This document shows positions 44,528 to 55,300 of a DNA stretch of 64,000 nucleotides, one piece after another. The notes under the pieces are model-generated. The model was given only the letters and a program-made list of their open reading frames with translations. It was not told the DNA's origin and ran no database searches. Origin of the DNA: Gremmenia infestans (lineage: Eukaryota; Ascomycota; Leotiomycetes; Helotiales; Hamatocanthoscyphaceae); the NCBI GenBank assembly GCA_032629725.1, contig JAFEVB010000026.1:558001-622000 (forward strand), read 5' to 3'. The position numbers and the translations under genes were made by a program. How positions within the stretch are numbered: position 1 is the first letter of the stretch; every line of letters starts with the position of its first letter.

Positions 44528-46874
44528 TCAGCCAAACATTTGATTGTACCATATGTCAAAGTCGTCTATTTGACTGCTTAGGCGAGGTTCGAAGGTATAG
44601 GAGTCCGGCATTGAAGTTTGCATCTTTGTGCCCTCTTGATCTCGTTCTAGAAACCGGTTAAGTATACGAAGAAATTCAGGTCTGCTACTGCGATCTGGTG
44701 CATCTTGCGTAGCCGAATGAAAGATATCCTCATCAAGCATAGCATCAATGAGGAATACGCCACGTCGAGCCATGGTATCATTTCTGTATTTGCTCAGTCG
44801 AGTCCTAGCCTTGCTTATCAATGTTCGGTGCTGATCTTTGGTTACTTGGGTCATCGAAAGATTGCAATACAGCAGATTCAAACAAAGTACAACGATAGCA
44901 GTTACACAGAATGCCGAGTGTACCCAAATTGGAGGACATTTAGAGCCTACCCCCGCAATCTGCTCGTGCTCTCGGAGAATGGTCATTGCTGCCGACACGC
45001 AGGTGGCCCTCGTGAACAAATAGATTGGGGATTGGAAGCTTTTGACGAGAAACGATCGATGAATCATGATAATCTAAATAACCAGTTAGAGCTGCTGTAT
45101 AAGGGGTTGCGGCCAAACTAGCCTTGTCCGCTGCAGAAATTGCCAATGTTCGACGCGCGACATTTAGCCATTCAGGTCCATGGGAGACTTCTGCAGCACC
45201 TTCTGTAGTACAAGTCCGAAGAATCACGGCAGGTATTTTTGCGACCACTTGTCTCATCCGTCTATCAATATCGATCACATGTTCGTACCGTTTACTTAAG
45301 TCATCCAAGTTGTATATTCCATCTAGTAGGTCCGGAATCAAAAGTGCAATTTTGGCCATGATGATGGAATAAGTACTCGAGGTCAGACAAGACTCATCCT
45401 GCTCCTGAAGTTTTTCATCGTCGCAATTTAAAGGGGGATTCGTAGTAAATTGCCGTGGATTAATGCAGCAAGTGCCAGTGTATGGCATTGAGTGATAGTC
45501 GATTTCCACTAGTTTCCACCAAACTCGCCTCCCCACCTCTTTCTCGACAAGTTCATCCCACGTATCGTTTTTATCCTGGCCAGGTATGCGATGAAGTCCT
45601 AGACATTGGGCAATTCTTACACAAGCGTTGACTAGCGTGGTAAGGAGATCACTCTTTCCAAGAACATTCCCAACCATGCCAGATATGCAAACAGCTTGTA
45701 TTGAAAATACAGTGTGTCTGCTCATGAATTTATGGTCATTAAGGGCATTTATTGCCATGTCGAAAAATGAGCTAGCAGAATGATCAAATTCTGCTAGAAC
45801 GATGTTGCCCACATACTCAGGGCAAGTCTGGATGCTCCAAGTCGCGCTGCTGAGGATTGCGTAGTAAAGAGCAAACCACTGACCATCTTGGACAACACCG
45901 GAACTCCAGTACGTCTCACATTGGCGTAGGAAGGTGGGAACATGGAGTACATTGTGATTCCAGCAGAGATAGCGTATGTGAAAGTCAACCAGTTCACGAG
46001 CTTTTGTGAAATCCAAGGGCCTTTCCAAGGAGACATTTGATTTCGGCTCGACAATTTCTGTTTTATTGGGACTTTCAATCTGTCGACAATCTCTATGTGG
46101 ATATCGATGGCACTGATGCCTTCCCCACGCCAAACCTTCGATACCAGTGGCTAAATCTTCAAACTCCGGCTGAACGAGGGGTCGTAATTGCGAACCTTTC
46201 CGGGTCTCGTTTCCCACACTGTTAATAGGTGTATTAATGATTGCAGGAATAGTAGTAGCTCGGTGTGGGTTATTGTGGTGCAGTTCTGGAGTCTCTCCGC
46301 AATGCTGTTGACTTGAGCTTCCATATGCCACGTATTGCGAGTGCAGGCCTATTTGAGGATATTCATTCAGAGTAGGTTCCAACGGAGTGGTATTGTCATC
46401 GCGATCTTCGTGGCTGTCTTTCTTTTGACTCTCTCTCTGTCCGCTGGAGGCAGTGGGCAGCGAACTCGTAGTCTTTAAATTGTGTCGAGATTGAGGCTGA
46501 GAGCTTGTTCGACGACCTTTCCCACGTTGTAAAGATAAGGTTGAAAGGACCACTTCTTCCCGAGTGCATTCAATACCTCTTTTTTGACATCGCCCACAAG
46601 GGATTATCTTGTCGCACCGGACCTTCCTTTTCGCGCATGCACGACAAGTTAATGGGCGACGTTGAGCTAATCGCACAGGCGGTCGGCCTGCTGAAGACGT
46701 GTCCATAGAACCAGTGCGGGTCATATGTGTCGAGATGTCGGCCGTCTTTTTGATGGGAAGCAATGAGGTAATATAATCGTACAGCGGCCGCGATTCCGAA
46801 TCGGCATCATAGCTGCTATGCGGATATTCAAGAGTGGGATTTTTTTCGCTCCGTATCTGGGCTATATTCAACAT
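44528..46874 (-). CDS. Zn(II)2Cys6 transcription factor with fungal-specific middle domain
   Basis: Two exons (46874-45123 and 45073-44528) encode 765 residues. Cys77-x2-Cys80-x6-Cys87-x5-Cys93-x2-Cys96-x6-Cys103 is a textbook binuclear zinc cluster. It is followed by a Ser/Gln-rich linker and the fungal transcription factor domain from about residue 250 (helical, with a Gly-Arg-Arg-Val-Trp-Trp-x-Leu core). The reading frame appears to end in the middle domain. It is restored by a 49-nt intron (45122-45074) whose donor is AAG/GCTAGT rather than GT, with CTAAC branch and TTTAG acceptor. This joins Ala-Asp-Lys to Ile-Ile-Met-Ile-His-Arg-Ser-Phe, a junction typical of the family. The start may instead be the ATG at 46724, since the first 50 residues are not conserved in type. 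It is divergent from the permease gene and probably controls this group of genes. Confidence 0.88.
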
Positions 46875-46923
46875 TAGAATTAACGCCGTGCAATCTCGGC
46901 CGTGATCCACAACGCGGATATCT

Positions 46924-47011
46924 TTATCTATTTATCTCGCTGTCTACCGACTTTTGTAAACAATTCTTGAGATAATCTATCTCGTACTGTCGAAAAATGG
47001 AGTGGAGATAG
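46924..47011. promoter_or_regulatory. Cluster of five HGATAR sites in a divergent promoter
   Basis: Between the regulator start (46874) and the permease start (47112) there are AGATAA on the minus strand at 46924-46929 and 46932-46937, AGATAA on the plus strand at 46970-46975, AGATAG on the minus strand at 46977-46982, and AGATAG on the plus strand at 47006-47011. Two of these form a back-to-back pair (46970-46982). HGATAR is the binding site of AreA/NIT2 GATA factors, which switch on nitrogen-source uptake and catabolism when ammonium and glutamine are scarce. About 0.26 matches would be expected by chance in 88 bp at equal base frequencies. Confidence 0.65.
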
Positions 47012-47111
47012 AGCTTAAATATTGAGGGGTCATTTTAGTGCTTGGACGAGCATATATGTAGGAGGTGGTAAAGCCTTTGGAAGACCATGTCGATATCTTC
47101 AATTTGACACA

Positions 47112-49133
47112 ATGTCAGACATCAAAAATATGTCGTTCTCTGACAAGGATCTTGGAGGTTCTCGCCCTACATCTGAGAAAGTATCTGAGGTGGGGGTAGT
47201 GGAAGGTCTGAGCCAACCAAAACATAGTATTCTTGAAAGATGCCTCAGTTACGCCAGACTTGATAGTGGCGATGACATGAGTGTTGCAGGGCGGTGGAGC
47301 AATGCTGGTCAGTCATTCCTCATACTTAGTCTCTGGAGAGGAGTTTCTAATAGTATACAGATCTTGACCCGACACCCCTCGACAAGCAATTATGGAGGTC
47401 TCACAACTGTAAGGTCAAATGGTTTTATTACAAAAGATTGAATACTAATATTTGCAGTCGTCACATATTGGCTCTGTGATGCCGTGGCCCCTGGTAATCT
47501 GCGCCTTGGATCATCTCTTGTGACACTGGGATTTTCCTGGAAAGTTACAATCGGCATCATTGCTCTCGGACACTTCTTGATCTCTCTCGCGATTACCGCC
47601 AATAGTGTCATTGGCGCTAGATATCATATACCCTATACTATCCAAAGTCGGGCCTCCTTTGGATTCTTCTTCTCCTTTGTGGTGGTCTTCATTCGATTGC
47701 TCGTTGGCTTCTTTTGGTATGGCCTCAATACATACACCGGCGCCGAATGTGTCAATGCGGTTATCATTGCTATATGGCCATCGTTTCAGAATGTACCAAA
47801 CCATCTCCCAGAGTCTGCTAATATTACTACCCAAATGATGACAGGTATGTCAATCTGATTTTGTACTATATGCATTACTACTGACCGACTCGTTCCTAGC
47901 ATACGTGATTTATTTCCTGATAGTCTTGCCATTTCACTATATCCATCCTCGGCACCTTAGATGGTTTTTTGATGTCAAAACTGTCCTTTGCGTGCCTGCT
48001 GTATTTGGCATGCTAGGTTGGGCTTGTCATGTATCGGGTGGAGGTCTTCACACCACTCTTATGAAACAAGACACCACCTTGCACGGTTCTGCATACACTT
48101 GGGCATTTCTCAGTGGCCTTAATGTAGGGAAACCACCCCTTTATTGATTTATCCCAGCTAACTTTAATAGTCCATGCTTGGAAATTATGGTACTATGGCC
48201 GTTAACATCAACGACTTTGCCCGCTATGCGCGCAGTTCAAGAATGATAGTTGTTCAAATTATCATCATTCCACTCTCATTCATGTTGATGTCTTTCATTG
48301 GCATTATCATCGCTGGAGCGGCCTCTGACCTTTATGGCAAAGAGATCTGGGATCCGCTCACTATTATGTCTCATTGGACTGGTAGTCATCAATCACGAGC
48401 CGGGGCAGCCTTTGTTGGACTGTCATTTGTATTGGCCCAGTTAGGTTCTAACATTAGCGCCAATTGTATCTCTGCTGCAAATGATCTCAATGCAATGTTC
48501 CCTAGGGTAAGTTAAGATATTCCTCTTCCTTGGGTCTAAGGCTAACATGTTCAGTATATCAACCTTCGCCGAGGGTCATACCTTATTGCATTTATCGGTG
48601 CATGGGCATTAACACCGTGGAATATATTATCGTCAGCTGCCGCGTTGTTGGACTTTATGGATGGATATGTTATTTGGGTAAGCATACAGAAGTCACTATC
48701 CCCAAACATGAAACTCGACTACTTACATTTTGCAGCTCGCACCTATCACTGGGGTTCTTCTTGCCGACTATTATATAGTTCATCGCCAAAACTATGATAT
48801 CGAGGAGATGTATCTACCTAACGGGATATATCGATATAACAAGTTTGGAACAAATTGGCGTGCTGTTGCAGCATGGCTGATCGGATGTGTGCCTCTTATT
48901 CCCGGATTCGCAAGTTCAGTAAGGGCATTTTCAAAATAACGCAGATAAGTTTCTAATCTACTTTATAGATTAATAGCTCGCTATCGATTTCTCAGGGTGC
49001 GGAGAACTTATATAATCTCGGGTACATTTTTGGATTCTGTACAAGCTTTATTTTATACTCAGGGTTCAGTATAATTGTCCCGCCAAGGTCAACGTTTGTT
49101 AAGACTAAGCCTGATGACCTTTCGACAGCTTAG
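47112..49133 (+). CDS. NCS1-family nucleobase/allantoin/uracil-type permease
   Basis: Eight exons (47112-47307, 47361-47408, 47458-47844, 47900-48123, 48171-48506, 48555-48677, 48736-48918, 48969-49133) close in phase and give 553 residues. Family landmarks are Asp-Leu-Asp-Pro-Thr-Pro near residue 66, a Phe-Val-Thr-Tyr-Trp segment at the first membrane helix, Ala-Pro-Gly-Asn-Leu-x-Leu-Gly-Ser-Ser, Tyr-Thr-Ile-Gln-Ser-Arg-Ala-Ser-Phe-Gly, and Asn-Ile-Asn-Asp-Phe-Ala-Arg-Tyr-Ala. About twelve membrane segments are visible. NCS1 carriers (Fur/Fcy types in fungi) import uracil, allantoin, purines, cytosine or related compounds with protons at the plasma membrane. The start at 47112 is the first ATG in frame; the open frame before it has only TTG. 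It is divergent from the Zn2Cys6 gene over a GATA-rich promoter, so nitrogen control is likely. Confidence 0.93.
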
Positions 49134-49533
49134 TATTATAAGAATCAGAATCTATGAAGGCCCTATTAATCTTCTAATATCGTGCTTGCTCAAAACTCTG
49201 ACCTCGGTAGCTCTAGTTGATAGTACGAATGATCTCAAAAAGTAGACGTATAACGCGAGCGATGAGAAAATCCATTTAGTCGGCGAAATTGATGTGTCCT
49301 CTAGATATCAGAGGCGCAATCGTTCAAGTGAAGAGCGTCGTCGTCCGAAAACCGCAACCATGTTAACCACTTCTGACCACTTAATCATATCTTTCCCACT
49401 TCACGCACTATGTTCTTGACAATGGATACATTTACTTGATCCTATTCTAGCCACAGAGTCATATAACTATGTAAATACTACATAAAATAAGCTCTAGCCT
49501 CGGTGCTTAGTTGCCACCCCTCGGCCTTGATGC
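49134..49533. other. Spacer, no gene seen
   Basis: 400 bp between the permease stop and the ankyrin relic, holding the permease 3' untranslated region. Confidence 0.4.
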
Positions 49534-50488
49534 ATGCAGGTCACAGTCGCTGCAACACCTAGTTCAATAGTCTATTACCTTGTCTACTATACTACTCTCT
49601 TGGAATACAAAACGGCAAGTGATCTCTATGCATATACCTCTCGAGGGCTTGTGGTATTTCAGCTGCTGACAGAAGACGTCAAGACCGCACGTATTATGAC
49701 ATTTGGGTACGACGCCGATCCTGTCAAGTTATGGTCTATGGTAGGCGGCAACAATCTACTAAATCATGGGAAGGATCTAGCATTCGCAGTTTCGGATCTA
49801 CGAATTAGATGATGAGGACGCCAACACTTTAGAAGAGGAGTACATCTAATTATTAGACAACAAGGAAATAGAGAATCTCAAATCACTTTTCTCCCATACG
49901 CAGCAAACAACTGGGTAAATTATTTCCAAGCTGCTTCGGGTCCGAAAGAAAACAACCCGCACAACATTGCCTTTCAACTCTGTGGTATTTCTGCCGGCCG
50001 TTATAGAAGATGGGTGGAAGTAAAGGACGACTTGGCTGATGCTTATGGGCACAGATATACTAGCCTTCATATTGCTTTAATCCTAAGTAGTCAGCCAGTT
50101 GGTCGCGGCTCCTGGGGTGGATGTAAATGAGACAGCTAGGTACGGCCAGACAGCCCTTTCCTACGCTATACTCGGGCGTTATGAGGCTATTATTAACCTG
50201 TTACTCACGGCTCCTGGGATCGACGTAAATGCAACAGATGACCACGGCGAGACACCCATTATTCTGGCCGCAAAGTCTGGAAATAAAGCTATTATTGGCC
50301 TGCTACTCGCAGCTCCTGGGATCGATTTAAATGCGGCAGATAGATATGGCGAAACAGCGCTTGAAGAATCTGAAAAATCGAGGTATGAAGCCATCGTTGA
50401 CCTGCTACTCGCGGTTCCTGGAATCGAGGGTCGGAGTGTATGGCTGGGAGTGACGGCAGCAGAAGACTGGGTAATAGTAGCGAGATAA
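49534..50488 (+). pseudogene. Relic of an ankyrin-repeat NLR-type protein
   Basis: A first frame (49534-49812) ends with Thr-Phe-Gly-Tyr-Asp-Ala-Asp, a Trp, and an Asn-His-x-Lys-Asp-Leu helix. This matches the start of the alpha/beta-hydrolase-like effector domain found at the N-terminus of fungal NACHT/ankyrin proteins. A second frame (50099-50488, no ATG) carries about three and a half ankyrin repeats of roughly 34 residues, each with an Ala-Pro-Gly-Ile-Asp-x-Asn-Ala element. Everything expected between them (the rest of the hydrolase domain, NACHT NTPase) is missing or broken by stops, so only the ends survive. Such proteins act in fungal non-self recognition. The repeats are similar at the DNA level, which may have aided deletion. 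Confidence 0.6.
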
Positions 50489-50933
50489 ACCCTCTCCGCC
50501 TTCCAAGTTTAATAGCTCCACATTCTACTTCTAAAATTGATCAATTGCCGAAATCATAAAAATCCGTTATTTACTGAAACCAGACACTTTAGAAATTTAT
50601 ACTATAAGTGGTACAGAGCGCTTTAGAGATCCCCTTAACGGATTACCAAAAAAGGAACCTATCTACTCTGCTATACAAATCAGCAAATTGGTATTTGAGT
50701 GGGTGACTACGAGTGAATACCTGCTGTTGTATATATCTTGCCTCTTGCGTCTGCTGGTCCATCTCCCAGGTGTTTTTTCCTTTTTTGCGGTGCTTTCTGA
50801 ATTTTAAGCAGTTGATAGGTGATATTTTGAAAACATACAAGTTAGTGAGATAATGCAAGGAAAGGTTAAAAAGATACATTAGGGTAGAATAGGGATTCTC
50901 TGCTCACATATGGTGATGTGCTATTCTATGCCA
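50489..50933. other. Spacer, no gene seen
   Basis: About 450 bp marking the change from accessory to core genes. It contains the 3' untranslated region of the Rrn9 gene. Confidence 0.4.
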
Positions 50934-52852
50934 TCATGGATCTTCATTATCACTATCGGTATTCCCTCCATCTTCTCCCACGGTTGCCTGCCCGTCACTC
51001 AATTTGTCCGAACCTGGGTCTTCACTCGTACTTCCCTCCTCATCCTCATCCTCCTGATTCCCAGTCCCACTTTGCCTCCTACTTCTCTTCCTCTTTCCCC
51101 TATCCCTTCCCCTCAATATCCTCTTTTCCATCCCCAAGAATCTATCAACGTGCACTGCTCCGTCCATCTCCTCATCACTTGGCACTTCAAACTCAGCAAT
51201 GTCCTCTTTGCTCATATGATGCCCCCTCTTCAGATGCGCGCGCATATCTTGCATACTACTAAATCCGCGGACTTGGCGCGGGCAGTCTTTGATGGGGCAA
51301 TAACATACTTCTTTCTTAGGGGCATTGCCTCGGGGTGCAGTTTGCTTGATGGAATGGTGTTCTAGATCCGATTCTTCGCTATTGTCGGAGGGTTCAGATT
51401 CTGAGAGCGAGGAATCGAAATCAGGGATGACTTCAGGCTGGTATGTCGTCAAGGTATCGGGATCTGCGCCCCCGTATGGAGTTTCGACCATTGTTCTCAT
51501 GGTCATGCTTTCGCCGAATAGATTGGCGCAGCGTTGTGTAGCTCTTGCTATTACATCTGGAGGAAATCCAACAAGAGCAGCTGAGCCTAGGACCTCGCTC
51601 CAGTCACGTAGACCAAGATTACGCCGAGCTCTTCTGTCTGCGTCCTTGAGTGGTATTATGTCTTCAAAGGCCGAGGGGGGTCGTGCGGGCGACTTCCGTG
51701 CAGTGGAGAATTTAGGTACTGGGGCCTTTTTGGGCGATGTTGCGACAATTGAATGTGTGCCTGTCTCTTCAGATGAGAATATTGGGATTGGCTTCTTTTG
51801 TAGCCGGGCAATTCGTACAAGGTACTCGTGATCGGTCTCGCCAGTATGGCGTGGATATTGCTTCGGTTTTCGACCGCGACCAGGTTTCTTAGCTCGCAAT
51901 ATCTCGGCTCTCATATTTGCCTCCTGCTCGAGGTCCTCCAGTCTCGATCGGTGTGTCAAATTTTCGAACTTCTTAGGTCGGCCCTTTGGCCTCTTAGCCA
52001 AACCCTCTTCATTTTCTTCATTTAATTCGCCGCTGGACTCCTCTTCGTCACCCGTATTAGGCGCAGACACTGATGAATATCGTCGACAAGTCTTCCTCGC
52101 ATGATGCAAAGCCATAAGAACGTCATCTAACTTCGAAAGCGTATGCCTGATAGTAGGCCGAAGAACGTCCCTCGACCTCTCATCATCAGCCGACACCACG
52201 GGATGTAAAAACGTCTTCTTAGGCGTTTGTTCTTTGATAATCGGGTCTCCATCTTCACCACCACGCTCTTTCTCGGGAGGTGCCACAAGACCATCTTCAT
52301 CTTCATCATCAACATCCCTCTCTTCCTCACTAGTCCACTCCCTCCCCTCAAATCTCTCCTTCGCGCTCTTCAGTGAAATTCCAAGCAGCACATCTTCTAA
52401 CACCCCACTTGCCCTTTCTTTCTCCCTCCTCTGAAATGTATACACCTCTTCTGAATCATCTCGCCCAATTGGTTCCCCCTCTCTAGGTACAGTATCCGGT
52501 GGAAGCGGCCAAGCTGTCCATGATTTGGGGGGAACGAAGGGTTCGGCAGCGTCTTCGTCATCCTGTCTCTATTTCCCCACCGATTGATTAGCCAGTGCTC
52601 CCACAGGCCCGAAAGGAAACACACCGGGAGAGAGAATCATAAACATACGACCCCTTCAGCAGCACGCTTCTTCAACGCATGAGCATTATACAAATGAACG
52701 CTCAGATCTCTATCCCGCAACGCGTCTAAAGACACAGCGAGACCGCGTTCTTGTGCTGTTAGGCTCTGCCAAGTCGAGGGCGCGCCAGTCCAGTGGTTTG
52801 GCCGTAATGTTTCAGGTTCTTCGAGGTCTGAGGAATTGCTGTGATCGGACAT
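50934..52852 (-). CDS. RNA polymerase I-specific initiation factor Rrn9-like protein
   Basis: Two exons (52852-52649 and 52562-50934; 86-nt intron, GTATGT donor, CAG acceptor, phase 0) encode 610 residues. The first exon holds the Rrn9 signature: an Asn-His-Trp-x-Gly segment, a Thr-Ala-Gln-Glu-Arg segment, and Asp-Leu-Ser-x-His-Leu-Tyr-Asn-Ala-His-Ala-Leu-Lys. Acidic and basic low-complexity stretches follow, then a conserved block around residues 370-410 (Leu-Arg-Asp-Trp-Ser-Glu-Val-Leu-Gly). A C2H2-like finger lies near residue 490 (Cys-x4-Cys ... His-x4-His type), and the tail is strongly acidic. In yeast, Rrn9 is part of the upstream activating factor at the rDNA promoter. The nuclear role here is by family. 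Confidence 0.8.
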
Positions 52853-53420
52853 TTTGGTTGTGGCATCTTTTGTAGTTGTGGAGCTTTTAGGAAGACGCGG
52901 GGTGGAATAATTTTGGGAGGTGTTTATTCTGCCGCGGGGTACCGCTGGGCGGCTTACATAAACCGTTCGGTAATAGAGAAAGGGGCTCAATCACGTGTCT
53001 ATCTAAGCAAAAGGGTCAAAAGGGAAAAGGATGATGGAGCTTTCTTTGAAGAAAAACATCTCTATGATAAACCTTTGTATATCTGTGAGGTAATGATTTC
53101 ATTCTTGAACGTGTTTTTCCACTTGACAGGTTGTAAGGCTAAGCGATGACAGCAAGTCCGCCCCCCTTACTACTTAGCTTCCCTTCCTAGCCATTAGGGG
53201 CATCCATCAAGGTCAATAAACCAAAGCAAAGGCCCGAATATCGCCAGTATTATCTGTCCCGACAGTCTGGGCATATCTGATATCATCACCAAAACAATTC
53301 AACAGTACACAACAAGGCGTCTTCCCCCGTATCACCAAAACATGCGGGCAACATACAATAAAGCCTTCTCCCCCTCAGTTCCAAGACTTTCTCCTACAAC
53401 TATCTCGCTATCTGACCAAG
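52853..53420. promoter_or_regulatory. Divergent promoter region between Rrn9-like gene and the next gene
   Basis: A 568-bp interval between two start codons pointing away from each other. No other feature seen. Confidence 0.45.
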
Positions 53421-54833
53421 ATGGAGCCATACAGAGGAATGATAATTGCAGACCTCCCTGTCTACAACAGCAACTCCATCTACTACATCGACAACATAAC
53501 AAACTCTCCCACTGAAGGAGTCCTCAGCGAGCACTTCCCAATTACCCTGTGCGGGCGCCGACCAGACATATGTCGCCGCAATGAATTCAACGACGGCTAC
53601 CACAGTACCATGTACCGCGCCCCCAGCGCATGCTCCGATTCAAACCAATTTCCGCGAGATGTGGCAGACCCTGATGCTGCCCCAGGCCAGCTTCCCGAGT
53701 TCAAATCTGCAACTTCTCTCCAAACAGAGCGCCGATTTGAAAGCGCTCCCGTAAGCGAGGACAATCCAAGTCGAAGTAGAAGCACCATGGACGTCCCCAG
53801 CTCGCCAGTCTCAGGTCTCTCAAGCGAGCTTAGACAAGTCAGTGGGTTGCCCTTTATAACTGACTCTGAAGTCCCACTTGGACTCACTTTACCCGCGGTA
53901 TTCAGAAGTGCAAGCGAAGAGGAGCTTCCTCTTCCCATTAGGCTGAACGATAACATCGAAGTTCCCACAAGTCCTAGAGAAGAGTATGCGGATCACAACG
54001 AGTTTCCCTTCGCCTTTGAAGAAAACGTGGTAACCCCCCCTCTCACCCTAACCACACCAGGAGAGGAGTACATGGAACACAAAGAGTTTCCGTTTCCCCT
54101 TAGCCTCGACACAAGTTGCTCCTCCTCAAACTACAAGATCGCCGAGCAGCCTGTCTCGGAAATCGATGAGACATCCGCGCGCTCCAGCGTCGGCTCCAGC
54201 ATCATGGCAGATTCCATCTTCGGGAGTGTCCAATCACGCAAGGGGTCCATGGCAACCCGTCGTAGCTCTCGCACCACAACCCTAGGGTCTGTAGACGGCG
54301 CGCTCACCAAATCCATCGCCAACCCACGTGCAAGTTTGCAGCCCACTCGACCCCGTCTAGCTTCCCTGCCATCAAAGAGCTATTCAGAACTATCCAACGA
54401 GGCCTCTACGGCAACAGCGCCAGAAGTCCAAGCTGACGCTTATCCTCATGAATTGCAATTTTTAGAATCTCCACGCCTACACCTTTCTCCACGACATGAA
54501 TCCCAGTCGGAGCTACAGCCACAGGCACGGCAAATTCAACGCCCTAGCCTCCTCCGCAACGTCAGCTTCCGCATCACCCGCAATCTCACGCGATGCGAAG
54601 ACCCAAAGTACGCCAAAAACCAAGCCAAGCATCGACGAGCATGCAACCGCGAGCTAAACAGACTAGCCGTTGACACGCACCGTGAGAAGCAGAGGCTGCT
54701 GAAGGACCAAGCGGACAGATTGGTCAAGGAGAGCAAGAAGGAGTTGAAAAATATGGAGAAGGAGAGGAGGGCGAATGGGAGGGACTTGGGGGACGTGGTT
54801 GACGGCTTCTTCGGGTTCAAACTGGTTCGTTGA
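53421..54833 (+). CDS. Hypothetical disordered protein with basic helical C-terminus
   Basis: A single frame of 470 residues from ATG 53421. The N-terminus has many Tyr and Asn residues. The middle is Ser/Pro/Glu-rich, with a duplicated element around residues 190-225 (Glu-Glu-Tyr-x2-His-x-Glu-Phe-Pro-Phe, present twice about 30 residues apart) that may be a short linear binding motif. Residues 390-455 form a Lys/Arg/Glu-rich helix, likely coiled coil. There is no signal peptide or membrane segment. I recognise no family. Codon use and the intact frame argue that it is real. Confidence 0.8.
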   Translation: MEPYRGMIIADLPVYNSNSIYYIDNITNSPTEGVLSEHFPITLCGRRPDICRRNEFNDGYHSTMYRAPSACSDSNQFPRDVADPDAAPGQLPEFKSATSLQTERRFESAPVSEDNPSRSRSTMDVPSSPVSGLSSELRQVSGLPFITDSEVPLGLTLPAVFRSASEEELPLPIRLNDNIEVPTSPREEYADHNEFPFAFEENVVTPPLTLTTPGEEYMEHKEFPFPLSLDTSCSSSNYKIAEQPVSEIDETSARSSVGSSIMADSIFGSVQSRKGSMATRRSSRTTTLGSVDGALTKSIANPRASLQPTRPRLASLPSKSYSELSNEASTATAPEVQADAYPHELQFLESPRLHLSPRHESQSELQPQARQIQRPSLLRNVSFRITRNLTRCEDPKYAKNQAKHRRACNRELNRLAVDTHREKQRLLKDQADRLVKESKKELKNMEKERRANGRDLGDVVDGFFGFKLVR

Positions 54834-55300
54834 AGTCTGTTTTACTTTGATATCATGCGTACTGGACTCTGGTATGCTGATTTTCTTAGTAGAGGATACA
54901 TTCTAAAGTTACGGCGCTGTTTCGAAGGAATTCTGATCCCTATGTTGATTGTCCTAAGCAGCGGTTCCGCGAGGCAAGACTTGCTGGTTTCGGAAGGATG
55001 GGAGGGTGCGTAGTAGGTATGTGAGTGGAGTTGACAGTGGCTGCGCAGCGTTGTATACTTGATTTTGTGGGCTTGTGAAATATAAGATGATGATATCTAT
55101 GTCGGATGAATATCGAGAAGCTCCGTTCCTGCCTGAGAATTAAATCGCTGTATTCCCGTTCCAAATTCAGCAAGTGCCACGACTGTTCGGGAAAAGATAT
55201 TCCAAAGAGAGTTCGCAAATACCTGCGTTCCATTCACATCACACCACGGTAATCGTAAGCTTAAATGTATAAATGGTCTGAATTGTGGTACCTGGCTGAA
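54834..55300. other. Convergent 3' region
   Basis: 467 bp between two converging genes. A minus-strand frame at 54940-55233 has no recognisable content and lies where 3' untranslated regions are expected. Confidence 0.45.

Noticed and set aside
46875..46910. Upstream extension of the Zn2Cys6 regulator
   Set aside because: The extension would start at GTG; the first in-frame ATG is at 46874, and a later ATG at 46724 is also possible.
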